Shown here piece by piece: positions 28,301 through 38,200 of a stretch of 64,000 nucleotides of DNA. The stretch comes from Amphibalanus amphitrite (Eukaryota > Arthropoda > Thecostraca > Balanomorpha > Balanidae). Location: NCBI RefSeq assembly GCF_019059575.1, contig NW_024881705.1:744001-808000 (forward strand). The letters are read 5' to 3'. Both the position numbers and the translations under genes were made by a program. Every line of letters begins with the position of its first letter. Within the stretch, counting starts at the first letter, position 1. Under the pieces are notes generated by a model. That model had not been told where the DNA came from. It saw only the letters and a list, made by a program, of their open reading frames with translations, and did not search any database.

Positions 28301-30308
28301 TGAGCTATTATTCAAGTAGGTGTAATCACATCCACGGCAATATCAGAACACCGCACCTGTCAAATTTCCGCCTTGACCGCCTTGACTTTCTGCCGTTTAT
28401 GCGTTAATGCCAGTGCTGCCAGATGAGGAAAGCTGTAATCCTCCAAATCAGTTACAAAAATCCTCCAGATTCCTCCAAATCCTATTGGTAGATATAGAAA
28501 GGCTGTCTTGGACGCTGCGGGGGGCTATACCCCCAAAAAAGTTTCACCAAATTCTAAAAACTCATCGGATTTCGAATCCTTTCGCTCTACTGTGCTGTGT
28601 GCAGTTTAAAAGATACTTTTTCTAATAAAAGTTGTTCAGTTTTCGTTTTATCCTTAGAAACACGAAAATTTTCGTCGATTTCGGGCGCTAAAGGGGGGCC
28701 GGAGGCATTTGCCCCAAATGTCCTCCTTAGATCCGCCAGTAGTTTGGTGCCCTCGTAGATATAGCTACAGACTGAGACATTCTGCAGTCTCACGGTGATA
28801 AAGGACGTGATATATCCTAACGGGTAGGGTGACGCTGGGCAGGAAAATGCCTTTTTAGTCATCAATGTGTTATATTTATGAAATTGAATAATACATAGGT
28901 ATAATAATCGGGCGACAAATCCTCCAGATTTTCCTCCAGAATCAAAAATCCTCCAAAAGCGAAATTTGTCCGCAAATAGAGTTCAAAATCCTCCAGATTT
29001 GCGGAAATCCTCCAAATCTGGCAGCACTGGTTAATGCCACTTAAAAATCCTCAGTCGGCGCACGTGCGCTTGTCGAGTCGGGGACCACCAGTCGGACGAT
29101 TCGGAACTGCCGGCCAATCAGCACGCCGCTTTTGTGATGTGATAGTTTGAGAACCACTGGATATGGTAGCGTAGCAGCTTTTGGAAAGGCGCTACGCTAC
29201 CAAATCCTCCCCTATTTGTCGCTTAAAGAGGGAATTGGAGGGCAGGATAAAATTACTTCAAAATATGAATTATTGCTGAATTGATTGGTTGATATGTGCC
29301 GGGCGTTGATATGTGCCGGGCCTCGGCTAAGCCAGAACCCGATGATGTCGTAAGACGAAAGCTCGTTCTATATTTCGGCCTCATTTTGTTATTTAAAAAT
29401 ACATCTTACTGCCATGTTACTGGTCAATTTCATCACCATATTTAAAATATGAATTGTTGAATTTCGAGTATCAAATAATATTTGATAATATAATATAATA
29501 TCAAATAATATTTATATTGTTTACAGCATAAACGATGCTTAGTATGCTTCTAACAACAATAGCGTCCATAGCAACGTTACACGTGAGCGCTATGATGCCT
29601 AAAATTCGATCTGAAAATAGGGGAGAAATAGGGGAAGATTAAGGGAACCCTATGTAAACACGACTACTCTTCATTTGTGCCTTTTCATTCCTTAAGCAGT
29701 CATAAGCTCTTCTATTTTCAATTTCTTTGCTCTGACTTTCACTCGGCTCCCCGTCTGCTTCCCATGTGAGGTGTGTGTATGTTTGTATGTATGTGTGTGT
29801 ACTGTGGTGAGTGGGTGTGGGACGTGTGTGCCGTGTGTGTATTGACCCACGGACTCTGCCTGCCGCACCTGTCGCCCGCCGCCGTGTCGCTCCTTCCCCA
29901 CCCGCCAGAGCGACCACGCACAAAGGGAGCCTATCCTCTCTGTCAGCGTGGCCGCGAGGCGGAACAAAACTGCCGTGATTCGTATTCTTCCCTTTGACGT
30001 CTATCCTCTGCCTACAATAGGCTGTCTCGGAGTCTTACATGCGCTGTTTCTTCCTCTTCCGGCAAGTAGAATGGAAGCAGACTCGATTAACCCTATTCGT
30101 CCCTCCTTTTCATGCATTCACCCTTCCCTTCCACTACCACGCACTTGTATGCCTCATTAACTCCCTCTATCCCTCTCGCTGATTCTCCTCTCTTTCTTCC
30201 CACAGGGTGTATGAGAACGGCCGGGAAACGGTCGACACCTACGAGAACGACGTGCTGAAGCAGCACATAGTGAACGGCGTGCCACAGCAGTTGGCCTACT
30301 CGCGGTAG
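16273..30308 (+). CDS. mrj: DNAJB6/Mrj-like class B J-domain co-chaperone (5 exons)
   Basis: Coding exons 16273-16337, 19265-19374, 21498-21731, 24962-25355 and 30206-30308 join in frame (906 nt, 301 residues), all with GT-AG introns. Residues 1-72 form a J domain with HPD at 31-33 and helix [13 protein letters not shown] at 59-69. A histidine-rich run follows (nine His at 81-89, then four at 91-94), then a Gly/Phe-rich region ([28 protein letters not shown]). Exon 4 adds an Arg/His patch, an Ala/Met-rich part and a Ser/Thr-rich end ([17 protein letters not shown]), continuing into [15 protein letters not shown]. This order is that of the DNAJB6/B2/B7/B8 group, where the J domain stimulates Hsp70 ATPase and the S/T-rich region binds aggregation-prone clients. 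Location is presumably cytosol and nucleus. A phase-compatible alternative exon 3 exists at 19820-19936. Confidence 0.93.
17657..17670. repeat. poly-G run in intron 1
   Basis: An uninterrupted G tract in the first coding intron of the DNAJB6-like gene (16338-19264). The rest of that intron shows only weak tandem repeats such as GTTCTGAGCGAACT-like units at about 18150-18220. Confidence 0.6.
19265..19374 (+). CDS. mrj: DNAJB6-like coding exon 2
   Basis: Acceptor TTTTTTCACAG and donor GACG|GTAAGA. It encodes Ala22 to Asp58 and carries [16 protein letters not shown], with the HPD loop needed to stimulate Hsp70, and the helix III signature [13 protein letters not shown]. It ends one base into codon 59, which sets the phase for either version of exon 3. 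Confidence 0.95.
19820..19936 (+). CDS. mrj: predicted alternative (mutually exclusive) exon 3 of DNAJB6-like gene
   Basis: Acceptor GCGCCGACAG and donor CTTTG|GTAACG enclose 117 nt (39 codons) with no stop, in the same phase on both sides as the exon at 21498-21731. Spliced to exon 2 it reads [12 protein letters not shown], a clear J-domain helix IV equivalent to [11 protein letters not shown] of the other exon. It then continues through an Arg/Ala/Pro linker to an aromatic segment, [16 protein letters not shown], that joins exon 4 at DFFSAGLG. Use of this exon in place of the other gives a 262-residue isoform without the His-rich run and most of the Gly/Phe region. Including both would duplicate helix IV. 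The donor is weaker than the others. Evidence is phase, openness and motif; no transcript supports it here. Confidence 0.72.
19937..21497 (+). other. intronic sequence between the alternative and standard exon 3
   Basis: No further exon or mobile-element ends were recognised. It includes a perfect hairpin with 14-bp arms AAACTCTAGCGAAT (21219-21232) and its complement (21240-21253) around a 7-nt loop, and a small ATCGTAGAT direct repeat near 21110-21130. Confidence 0.4.
21498..21731 (+). CDS. mrj: DNAJB6-like coding exon 3 (His-rich version)
   Basis: Acceptor GACCCACAG and donor TGATG|GTGAGC. It encodes residues 59-136: helix IV, the histidine-rich run and the Gly/Phe-rich block ending DPFQDFFD. 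It enters and leaves one base into a codon. Confidence 0.93.
21732..24961 (+). other. intron between exons 3 and 4 of DNAJB6-like gene
   Basis: Contains GC-rich blocks at about 22400-22930 and 23490-23850 with open but unrecognised frames on both strands, plus short G and C homopolymers (about 23868-23879 and 24190-24202). No extra exon with matching phase and splice sites was convincing. Confidence 0.4.
24962..25355 (+). CDS. mrj: DNAJB6-like coding exon 4
   Basis: Acceptor GCCCCACAG and donor AGAAG|GTGAGC. It encodes about residues 137-267: an [12 protein letters not shown] patch, Ala- and Met-rich low-complexity sequence ([20 protein letters not shown]) and the Ser/Thr-rich client-binding type region ending KKITTR. 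It is strongly GC-biased compared with the flanking introns. Confidence 0.92.
26727..26760 (+). repeat. 34-bp direct repeat, copy 1
   Basis: Identical to 29272-29305 (starts ATTGCTGAATTGATTGGTTG). The two copies flank the cluster of MITEs in the last intron. Confidence 0.85.
26799..27254. mobile_element. PIF/Harbinger-like MITE
   Basis: Left end GGGCCTGTTCCAGCGCCTCC and its inverted copy at the right end (27235-27254) define a 456-bp element with terminal inverted repeats of at least 20 bp. GGGCC-type termini and AT-rich 3-bp flanks (TAT left, TAA right) fit the PIF/Harbinger group. The subterminal regions are filled with CTCCAGAAA repeats. There is no coding capacity. It lies in the last intron of the DNAJB6-like gene. 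Confidence 0.65.
27959..28211. mobile_element. hAT-like MITE, 253 bp
   Basis: Flanked by the 8-bp duplication CTAGACAC (27951-27958 and 28212-28219). It begins CATAGGCGCGGGA and ends TCCCGCGCCCCTG, inverted copies with one mismatch. It has no coding capacity. Confidence 0.82.
28411..29029. mobile_element. hAT-like MITE, 619 bp
   Basis: Flanked by the 8-bp duplication GTTAATGC (28403-28410 and 29030-29037), with perfect 14-bp terminal inverted repeats CAGTGCTGCCAGAT. The subterminal regions are built of AAATCCTCCAGAT repeats. It is interrupted by a 257-bp insertion. Confidence 0.85.
28498..28754. mobile_element. insertion nested within the 619-bp MITE
   Basis: Flanked by 10-bp direct repeats GTAGATATAG (28488-28497 and 28755-28764). 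The right part contains ACTGGCGGATCTAAGGAGG on the minus strand (near 28724-28743), a motif like the ends of some hAT elements, and the left part has GGGGGGCTATACCCCC. The termini are not inverted repeats, so the class is uncertain. Confidence 0.55.
29165..29201. repeat. hairpin, 11-bp perfect stem
   Basis: GGTAGCGTAGC at 29165-29175 and its complement GCTACGCTACC at 29191-29201 around a 15-nt loop. Confidence 0.75.
29272..29305 (+). repeat. 34-bp direct repeat, copy 2
   Basis: Identical to 26727-26760. It is followed at once by a further partial copy of its last 18 bases (GTTGATATGTGCCGGGC at about 29305-29321). Confidence 0.85.
30206..30308 (+). CDS. mrj: DNAJB6-like terminal coding exon 5
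   Basis: Acceptor TCTTTCTTCCCACAG, then [20 protein letters not shown] to a TAG stop at 30306-30308. The start matches the KRIVENGQERVEV region of vertebrate DNAJB6 in position and character. Confidence 0.92.
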
Positions 30309-31420
30309 GAGCCGCCGCCGCGCGACGCACGCGTCTAGGATATATGACGGACTTTGTCACCGGTCACGCGACATGACCTGGCTCGACTGCATCCAGCCCT
30401 ACTCCGGCCCGCCACGGCCTGGCTCGAGGGAGCTGCCGTACTGGCGTAACTCAGTGAGGACCTCGGTGCGCTGGAAGGTTGGCTGAGATGGAGAGAAGTC
30501 GGCGGGTCGATGGATGAGGACGCACGGCCGCAGCGGACTGCTGATCTGGAAGGATCCGGTCCGTGACTCGTGTTGTGTGACATCACTGACAAATATGTGA
30601 CGTCATACGCCGTTTATTACCATGTCTGCAGGAACCATTGGACGTTACCCCACGACGTGATTCTCAAGGCGCCGATGACCAGTGAACGGTATAGGCGATG
30701 AAACTAGGACTCAACTAACTTGCCATCGCATCCGAGACGATGGCTGTATGGTCACAAAGCTGACCGAAGAAGCGGTGTCGCCTCGCTCAGACTTGGTAAG
30801 GCGATCGGAGTGGCTCAAACGCTCCAAAGTGAGTGGATCTCCCGGATGGTCGGAGTTGCTCTCATGTGAGGGCCGGAGGGGGCGAACTACCGTCAGGGAT
30901 GGTACTGCCAGAAGGAACCTCGTGACGGACCAACTTCAGAGTGTGTGGCGAACCCAGCACCGAGACACATTGAACTTCAATAAAGGCGAACCCGTGCGGT
31001 TCGATACGTTACGTGTGTGACGTCATGTGAACGTATGTATGACGTGTTGGATATTGTGACGTCACGGCTCGGATGTGACACGCCGAGGAGTTGTTTGTTC
31101 TGTGTTGAGAGGTCGCGGCGGCTGAGCTGTGCGGACTGAATACTGCGTGTTGTGACTCCGAGACGACGGCTCGGAAAGAGCCGGCCAGCCTCGGGCCAGA
31201 GAGGTGGTATTCCGAGCTTTCATTGTCGCTGCGACCCGTCTGTGTGTGTATGTGTGTGACGTCACCAATGTGATGACGTCAGACCGTCTGCGTGTTACCG
31301 TGGCCGGTCTGCGGTCCCAGTTATCTCAGTGTAGCGCTCTCCGGCGGTTGGCCGTCCAGTCCAAAGCGATTTTGCGTTTGACCGATCGCGTTCAGGTTTA
31401 GTTCCAGCGGAATTAATAAA
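30309..31420 (+). terminator. DNAJB6-like 3' UTR with two candidate polyadenylation signals
   Basis: AATAAA occurs at 30979-30984 and again at 31415-31420 downstream of the stop, giving possible 3' UTRs of about 0.7 and 1.1 kb. The interval is GC-rich and rich in TGACGTCA-like motifs (for example around 31058 and 31258-31280). Which site is used cannot be told. Confidence 0.4.
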
Positions 31421-34400
31421 CAGCCGTCTCTCGCAGCGTGGCGTGTTGAGCCGTGGGAGTTGACATCTGACGTCCGGACCGGAGATGGGTGGGCTCTCCG
31501 GCTGCCGCCGACTACTAAAAGCGGGAGGGTTGGACTGGCAGCGACTGTCGGCCGGTCAGGGAACGGTGTGGGAGCGGGGCCACCTGGGGACGGACGCGGC
31601 GACCGACCGATGGGCTCCGGTGCTGGGGAAGGGGGGGGGGTCGGTCCGCGGACCGGCGGACACCGCTTACCGCGTAAGCTGGTTCGAAGGGAAGTTCGAA
31701 GGCTTGTGAGGGCTGAAAACGCACAGAGAGGTGACCGACGGGCTATTTCAGATTTTCTGTTCTTTTGATTGCGACTGAGGCATAGGCAACGAGCGCCACT
31801 TTGACGGTATTTGGTGTCTGTATAATCATATACAGTGTATATGATGGCATTAAAAATATTGTAATTTAACTAAATTACTCATTACCGGTCCCACATCAAC
31901 TCCGTCGTAATTCGGCGTTCTCCGCTGCTCAGGACACAGTGTTGGCATGCTGTCACCATCTGTTCGGATTGCCCTTAACCAGCTCAGCCATTTCCTGTAT
32001 ATCCGAGACAGGCTCTGCTCGTACCGCAGCTATGTTCGTGGCAGTGAAATTTAGCAGCATGTAGGCGACCTAATAACGGGATATGGTTCATGCTGCTTAT
32101 GCCCTAGGGCTTCATGTTACACCGAGTACCGACAGTATAAACATGATGAGATTCTGACTCCCGCGTAACAACACAGAGAGCTACATAGCCCGCCTTGTTG
32201 ACCATACCCAGAGCGATAACTACTACTGATGAAGACGAGCAACTCTGACATTTCATGCCCAGGCATCATCCCGTCGAATCGCGTGATCACGCAACTTCAC
32301 AGAGGGCTCCCTGGAAATTGTGACCCGCATGTCATCAGTCTGCAATGCCGAATGAGTACGGGCGCTATCAGCCATGGAAAATCCATACGACCCCTGTGTG
32401 TATCGATCGAGAACATCAAACATTTGCGCTCGGTTCGTGTCATGGTAAGGAGCTCGTCACACTTCAGCCGCCAGGTGCTGTTCACGCGGCCAAGAAATAG
32501 GACGTTTCCGTGAGGTCATGAGCCTAAATCCGACGCTAAACATTCTCCCCTGAAAATAGAGAGCTTACGGTGGCGTAAACGGAAGGGCCTTCTTCCGGTC
32601 CGGCGAGGGTCGGTGTGCGGTACTGACTGACCGGTTTGAGTGACAGCGACGGTGCTGCATAAGCTTTGGTGTTTGTTTTGAGTTTTCAATTGCGCCATGC
32701 GTGAAGTGACACACGACGACTTGAAACATTAACCATGTAGTCTAGTTTGGTGAGAATTCCCATTGCAAGTGACTTATTTTGTAATGCTCTGCCTCCTATA
32801 GTCGGGCAACTCCAGGTCCCCCTGCGGTCCTGCACACTCCCGCGCATAGGAGTAATCTAATCATCAATAGAGGCTAAGTTAACCTTATCGACATGACACG
32901 ACACGACTATTCAGGAATCATGAGCTGCCCGTCCACTGTTCAGCCTACAATATGCGCACTTGTCAGCAGCTCACCCGTTTCCAAGACACTCCTAATTCGC
33001 CGACGACTCGACTCATAATACGTCCTCAACACAGCACGACTAAGAGGCTGTTGCCGTAAAGCGGCTCAGACTGCTAAGCTGCCAAGTTGTGCCACAGGAC
33101 ACGATACCACTCGGCTCAATGGTTAACCGTTGATGACGCATTAGGGGGCAACAGGAGCGGGTCAAATATAGCCAATATGTGGGCGGTGCTGCTGGACATG
33201 AGTCCGTGTGTCGTGACCCGAGCGGGGAATGTGCAGACAAAGACGGCGGGTCTGCAATGAGAACCTGCCGCTCGAGACGTCAAATACTGACCTCTCTGAC
33301 CCTCTGACAGTGGCCCATTGTATGGCAGCCGGCTGGAAGGGCTGGCGGTCCGGCCATTACATTATGGCGGTACGTGGAACCAACTGTCTGTCGGTGCTGC
33401 ACAAGGGGTTTGTTTTACCCTCGTCCATGTGAACAGGGACGAGTAATGAATTTTTGCTTTGTCGTATAATGTTCACATATCAATATGCATGTGTCGGCAA
33501 TAACTCTCACTACCTAATGAAAACAACATTCTCATGTTTAAACGATTGATCACCTGAAAGTGATAACTTTTTTACTGGTTTTTATTTCAGTACCTAACCT
33601 TCAAAATGTTTAAGGCACAGCCACACAATAAAGCCAACCATATCTACTTCGGCCGATATTGACTGACTGACCTTGGTCTGTATTGACACGAATGCCATTT
33701 GTCATAACTCACCGCACAACAGAGGCTGTCGTGAAATGTTTGTCAGACTGCGAGCTAAGAATGGACTTCGCCATGCAAAGGAACGTTTTAGCTATTCATG
33801 AACTTAGTTGTGTCGAAGGCTAATTCAGTAAACGTGCATGCACATAAGTTCGAATGTCGGTAAAATAGGAAATTGTTATCGTTAGGTACGTGTGCTGGTG
33901 TGATAAGACATTCAGCGGATATGAGAATTGGTAAAATGGGGTAACTAACTATTAACTATACATTATGTAATGCCGGATGTATGCCTTTTCAGTATACTTA
34001 CCTACTCGTATATACATAGTTATGCTCGATTAGGCAAACGTCAATAAGATAGGTATTGAAGTTTGATTGATTCACAAACTGACAGAAGCTTAGCTTTCAC
34101 GTAAAATTAAATGGTCGGTGGTCACGAAGTTGCTTTAGATATCTGTCTTGGTCCTATTTCCTTATCCTTGAAATGGACTGTGCAAAAGTTTGAGATGAAA
34201 TATTTCTTCAAACTGAACCACCTTGCTCCACTGTTATCGCTTCGACATTTATGTCCATTATTTCAACGTCAATAGCAATTGAACCCGATCATTAGGTGCA
34301 TCACCTAGGGATGTTTCGTAGGTAAAAATTCCCCTTTTTGTCCCGTAACAAATCCTTCCAATCACCTATCCTCACGGAGGCACATTCACCTGCCTGGGCG

Positions 34401-34688
34401 GCGTGCCTGACATACCGGGCGCCGCCGAGCTGTTGTTAGCTTGTGTGCTTATATTTGTCCGTGGATCTAATGGGCGGCACGTCCGTCCAATAGGGCTCAT
34501 TGATTATCGACGGCCGGTCCGGTCAGTGCGTGCAGGCCGATCTTTGCACCGCGCTGCGGACAGTGGGCTGGACTGGAACACCGTCCTGAGAGGGCCGGCG
34601 GCGAGTCGATTGGCGAGTGAGCATCATCTGGCTTTGCCTCTTCCATTATTTCACCATAAGTATTTTAGTGAAGCAAAAACTCAGCACA
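31421..34688. other. intergenic region, no gene seen
   Basis: Lies between the 3' end of the DNAJB6-like gene and a MITE. Several frames of 60-100 codons are open but carry no recognisable domain. The part after about 33430 is AT-rich. Confidence 0.4.
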
Positions 34689-35220
34689 TTATAGTTCGTT
34701 TTTTTTTCAAAAGGACGCTGGCTCCAAGTTCCTTATCGAAGCTCTCACGTGAGTTTTGGCAGCTTCAGCGTCTGGCCAAGAATTTCTTACCGAAAAAATA
34801 TTCGATTTCAAATTGTGCACGGTAAGTACCTGGAAATTGTGTCTTGAAAAATTAGCATACTATGATGACGTCACTGGTGGCAGCAGGCACTCAATGTCCG
34901 TACGATGGGACAAAGTTTCGACAAATTTGGGGGGAAACTTCGTTTTTCACTGTTGCCGAGGTTATAATCGAGTAAGCGGTTTCATCCATGATAGTTATAC
35001 GCTATATTGCAAAACAAGTTCGACAGCATGACGTCACCACTGTTCTAAAATCTGGTTCCAAAACGCACATATGGAAATTATCTGGAATAATTCACATGTT
35101 AAAATAAGGCGACGTTCGAGTTTCTCAAGTTCAGTTTTTGCTCGTTTTGCTCGCTAAAACGCGTGCTTTTTCGAAAAACATACTTGGAGCCAGAGTCCTT
35201 TTGAAAAAAACGAACTATAA
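34689..35220. mobile_element. MITE with about 40-bp terminal inverted repeats
   Basis: The left end TTATAGTTCGTTTTTTTTTC (34689 onward, matching through AAGGACGCTGGCTCCAAGT) is inverted at 35182-35220 with one substitution and a small T-run length difference. Total length is 532 bp, with no coding capacity. A TA target is possible because the repeat begins TTATA, but no clear flanking duplication was found. Confidence 0.7.
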
Positions 35221-38200
35221 TTGACTTAAGTGCCTATCTGACCAGTTTAACAGTTACCTATCAATACGCATTTGGTAAGAAAGATCGCTTTCCGTAGCTC
35301 TGGCTGAGTGAGTACTGAGTATCGGTTGAGCGGAGTAGGAGTCGTGCGGCACAGCATACCACTTCAGGCGCCGACTACTACTGCCATCTAGCGTCAGCTA
35401 TACAAGCACTCTTCGCTATCATTTCCTGTCTCTCGGATCCTGTCTTGCGGCCGCGGTATGCGTTGTTCAGCTGCGTCACTCCGTCACATTGATGTCACAG
35501 CCTTCCCTGAACAATGTGACGGGCCGTGACACGGACATCACGGCTGGATGGCGTGACGGCCGGTCCGTGACGGCGCGGACGACTGCCACGCTGGCACGCT
35601 GACACTGCGGGTCAGTGGCGCCGACCGCCTGCTGATGTAGTGCCGGGGTTGGTCCGTCCGCAGCCTCGGTGGACTGACACTGGCCTGAACACTGAGCCGG
35701 TGTCGGGGCTGGAATCTCAGACATTTGTGAGCTGGTGTTTTAACTGTCTGGTAGGACTGAGTTGGACGCTGATGCTTGGGCTGGTTAGTGGTTTAGTTCC
35801 GTGGCTATGAAGTATTTAGTTATGTAAGCAGGGGTGGGACGAAGTCGGGACGGTAATCTGGGTGCTGAGCTAGTTGAACAACGCCAGTAATGCTAAATGT
35901 TTCTTGCAGTTTTTTTAACGAATAATCATTTCCGGTAAACGTACCAATTTCCGCTTATCTTTTATTAAAATATATTTGGTAGCTTGGGAATGATAAGAAA
36001 CCTTACATGCATAATTGACATCTAGCCGATTCCCTCAAAGCCGTTGGAAAATGTCGTCCGAGCTCAGGTGTGCCAAAATAACCTATAATGGCGTTTCCTG
36101 CGCAGCGCTGAGGGCCCTAAACTACACTTCATGGTCGACTTGTGACTTTTATTTTCATTTCGAGAATTGAACCAGGACCAAGTGGAGAGGTCAGATCCGA
36201 AAAGAACAGGGAAGGCTGCTTCAAATTCCAATGGTATGGAAGATTCGACCGATTCAGGACGCCATGAGATTGTGACTTTCTGTAATCGCAGAGGAACTTA
36301 GCTCAGGGGCTTGATGGCGTAAGCCTTTACACAAAAGTCAATGTTGAGCGTCGCAGTACGCCATATACCTATGCTACATTTTTGTAGCGCTGGAACGCGG
36401 ACAATTAAACAGATAGAGTGTGAATGTCACTTCTCGGAATATATCCACTTTTAATCACCCCACTTTCCTCGTTTTCTCACACTTGCCACTAGCCATAGTC
36501 CGTGGTTTAAACTGTGTAGAGTCAAAAGTGAGACTGGGGCAAGTGAAAAACATTTAACTGTTGGAATGTTCCCGTGAACGTTTCTTATGTATAGGCGCCT
36601 GCAGGTTGGCTGGGCTGAACGAAACGCCTGCCCCTAACCAAGGATTCCTCATTAACATAATTGTAAAATTTGATCTGTCACTGTAGCTAGACCAGCACGT
36701 TTTCGGGAAATGAAGTGGGCTGGGAATAATTAATTGATGTTCCCAGTATGGGACCAGCATTCCTGGCAGCTCAGAAAGCTGCTTATTGGGATTGAAATGC
36801 TCGTACTCGGGTTAATAGCCTACGGCCGTCCGGCTGACTGATGTGTGCGATTCTAAAAAGAGCACAAAAAGTGTTGGGAGTCGGTATGCCTTTGAACTTT
36901 GAAAGACTTGACTGCCTTGGTTGATCAGCTGCTGGGATAAGCCATCACTTTATGGAACCCAAAAGCATTCAATACCGATTCAATATCAATGACAACTTTT
37001 TTATATTGACCAGTGCCTTCAAGTGACCGGAGAGTTTTAGCGCGAGACAGAACGGAACAGAAATTTGCAACCATCCATCAATAATGCCTAGTTCAGATTC
37101 AGAACTTGGCATAAGAGAGCCCCGGAGCAGAGCTTCACTTTTCGCTCTTGGTCTATATAAGGACACCGAAAACAATCTTCACCCGCCGTTCGATCCTCAG
37201 GTCTATTCTGAAGCAATCGTCAGAAAGCCAAGCTCCCTGGGGCAAACTGCTCAGGTTTCTGTTCAAAGTTAGTGAATTAAAGCTGTCTGCAGAATGTTAG
37301 ACAGAGAGAGATCGAAGTCGATTGGCACGGCTCCTACTCGTCTGAAGTGCCGATCAATGACACGTGCGAGAAAAGACACCTCGTGGCCATAGAGACTGAA
37401 AATTCTCAAGCCGGCGACGCGACAGTATCCCGCGCCAGCTGTCAAGAAGTGATGACGAGGCATGTCCGAAAGAGGTCTTGTTGCCATCTGCTGACTCGCC
37501 CTATCAAGATAAACACATCAAAGAAAACATGTTCCTTTCAATGATACTTTCGAAAGAAAACAATAACGTAAAGAGGCATGCCATACCATCTGGCGCTCTT
37601 CCACAGTCCACTCACATTCATTACTAATCGTTCCCCGCACAACATGCGCGATTGTTTAAGCAATCTGTATTTCGCGCGTTTGAAAAACATGCGCAATACG
37701 GTTTGATTATTTGACGCGTTTCGGTGGATACGAAAGTAGACAACAGTTATTCACAATACCGTCTCACTCACACCTCGTCTACCGACGCTCATTTTTCGTC
37801 TGTCATCTATACCTCTCTCGTTTCCTTGTCTCTCCGTCTCTCCGTCTCTCGTCTTTACTTCTCTCACCAGACACCCGTCTCCGGTCGCGTCTGTATACGT
37901 CTCTAAGTCTCTTTGCCTCTCATCTTCTGTCTCAGCCCAACAGTCTCCCATTCCTCCGTCTCTCCGTCTCTTCGTCTCCCATCGTTTGTCTCATTCTCTC
38001 AGATTTGTGTCTCCGTCTCCTCCGTCTCTCGTATCTGGTCTTTCTGTCTCTCGTCTCTCCCGTCTCAATTGTCGGCAATGACGGCCGCTATGACCGTCTG
38101 CAAACAGTGACTCTCCGTCCAACAATCGATAACTCATTCCCAGACGGTGGTGTCACACCACGATAGCCAGGTGACCGGCAGACGACACGCACCGTTACAC

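Larger units (their letters stand above)
27778..29661. mobile_element. element with 36-bp perfect inverted termini hosting nested MITEs
   Basis: Bases 27778-27813 (beginning GTGTTTACATAGGGTTCCC) are exactly inverted at 29626-29661. A third, partial copy of the inner half occurs at about 29202-29230. No target-site duplication was found, so the family and exact ends are uncertain. Inside are two hAT-like MITEs, one of which carries a further insertion, and a hairpin at 29165-29201. Confidence 0.6.

Noticed and set aside
31485-31709. 74-codon plus-strand frame downstream of the DNAJB6-like gene
   Set aside because: GC-rich with no motif, and overlapping open frames in other phases. It may be 3' flanking DNA.
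37084-37272. Short frame near a TATATAA box
   Set aside because: Promoter-like only by one motif. No recognisable product and no downstream exon.
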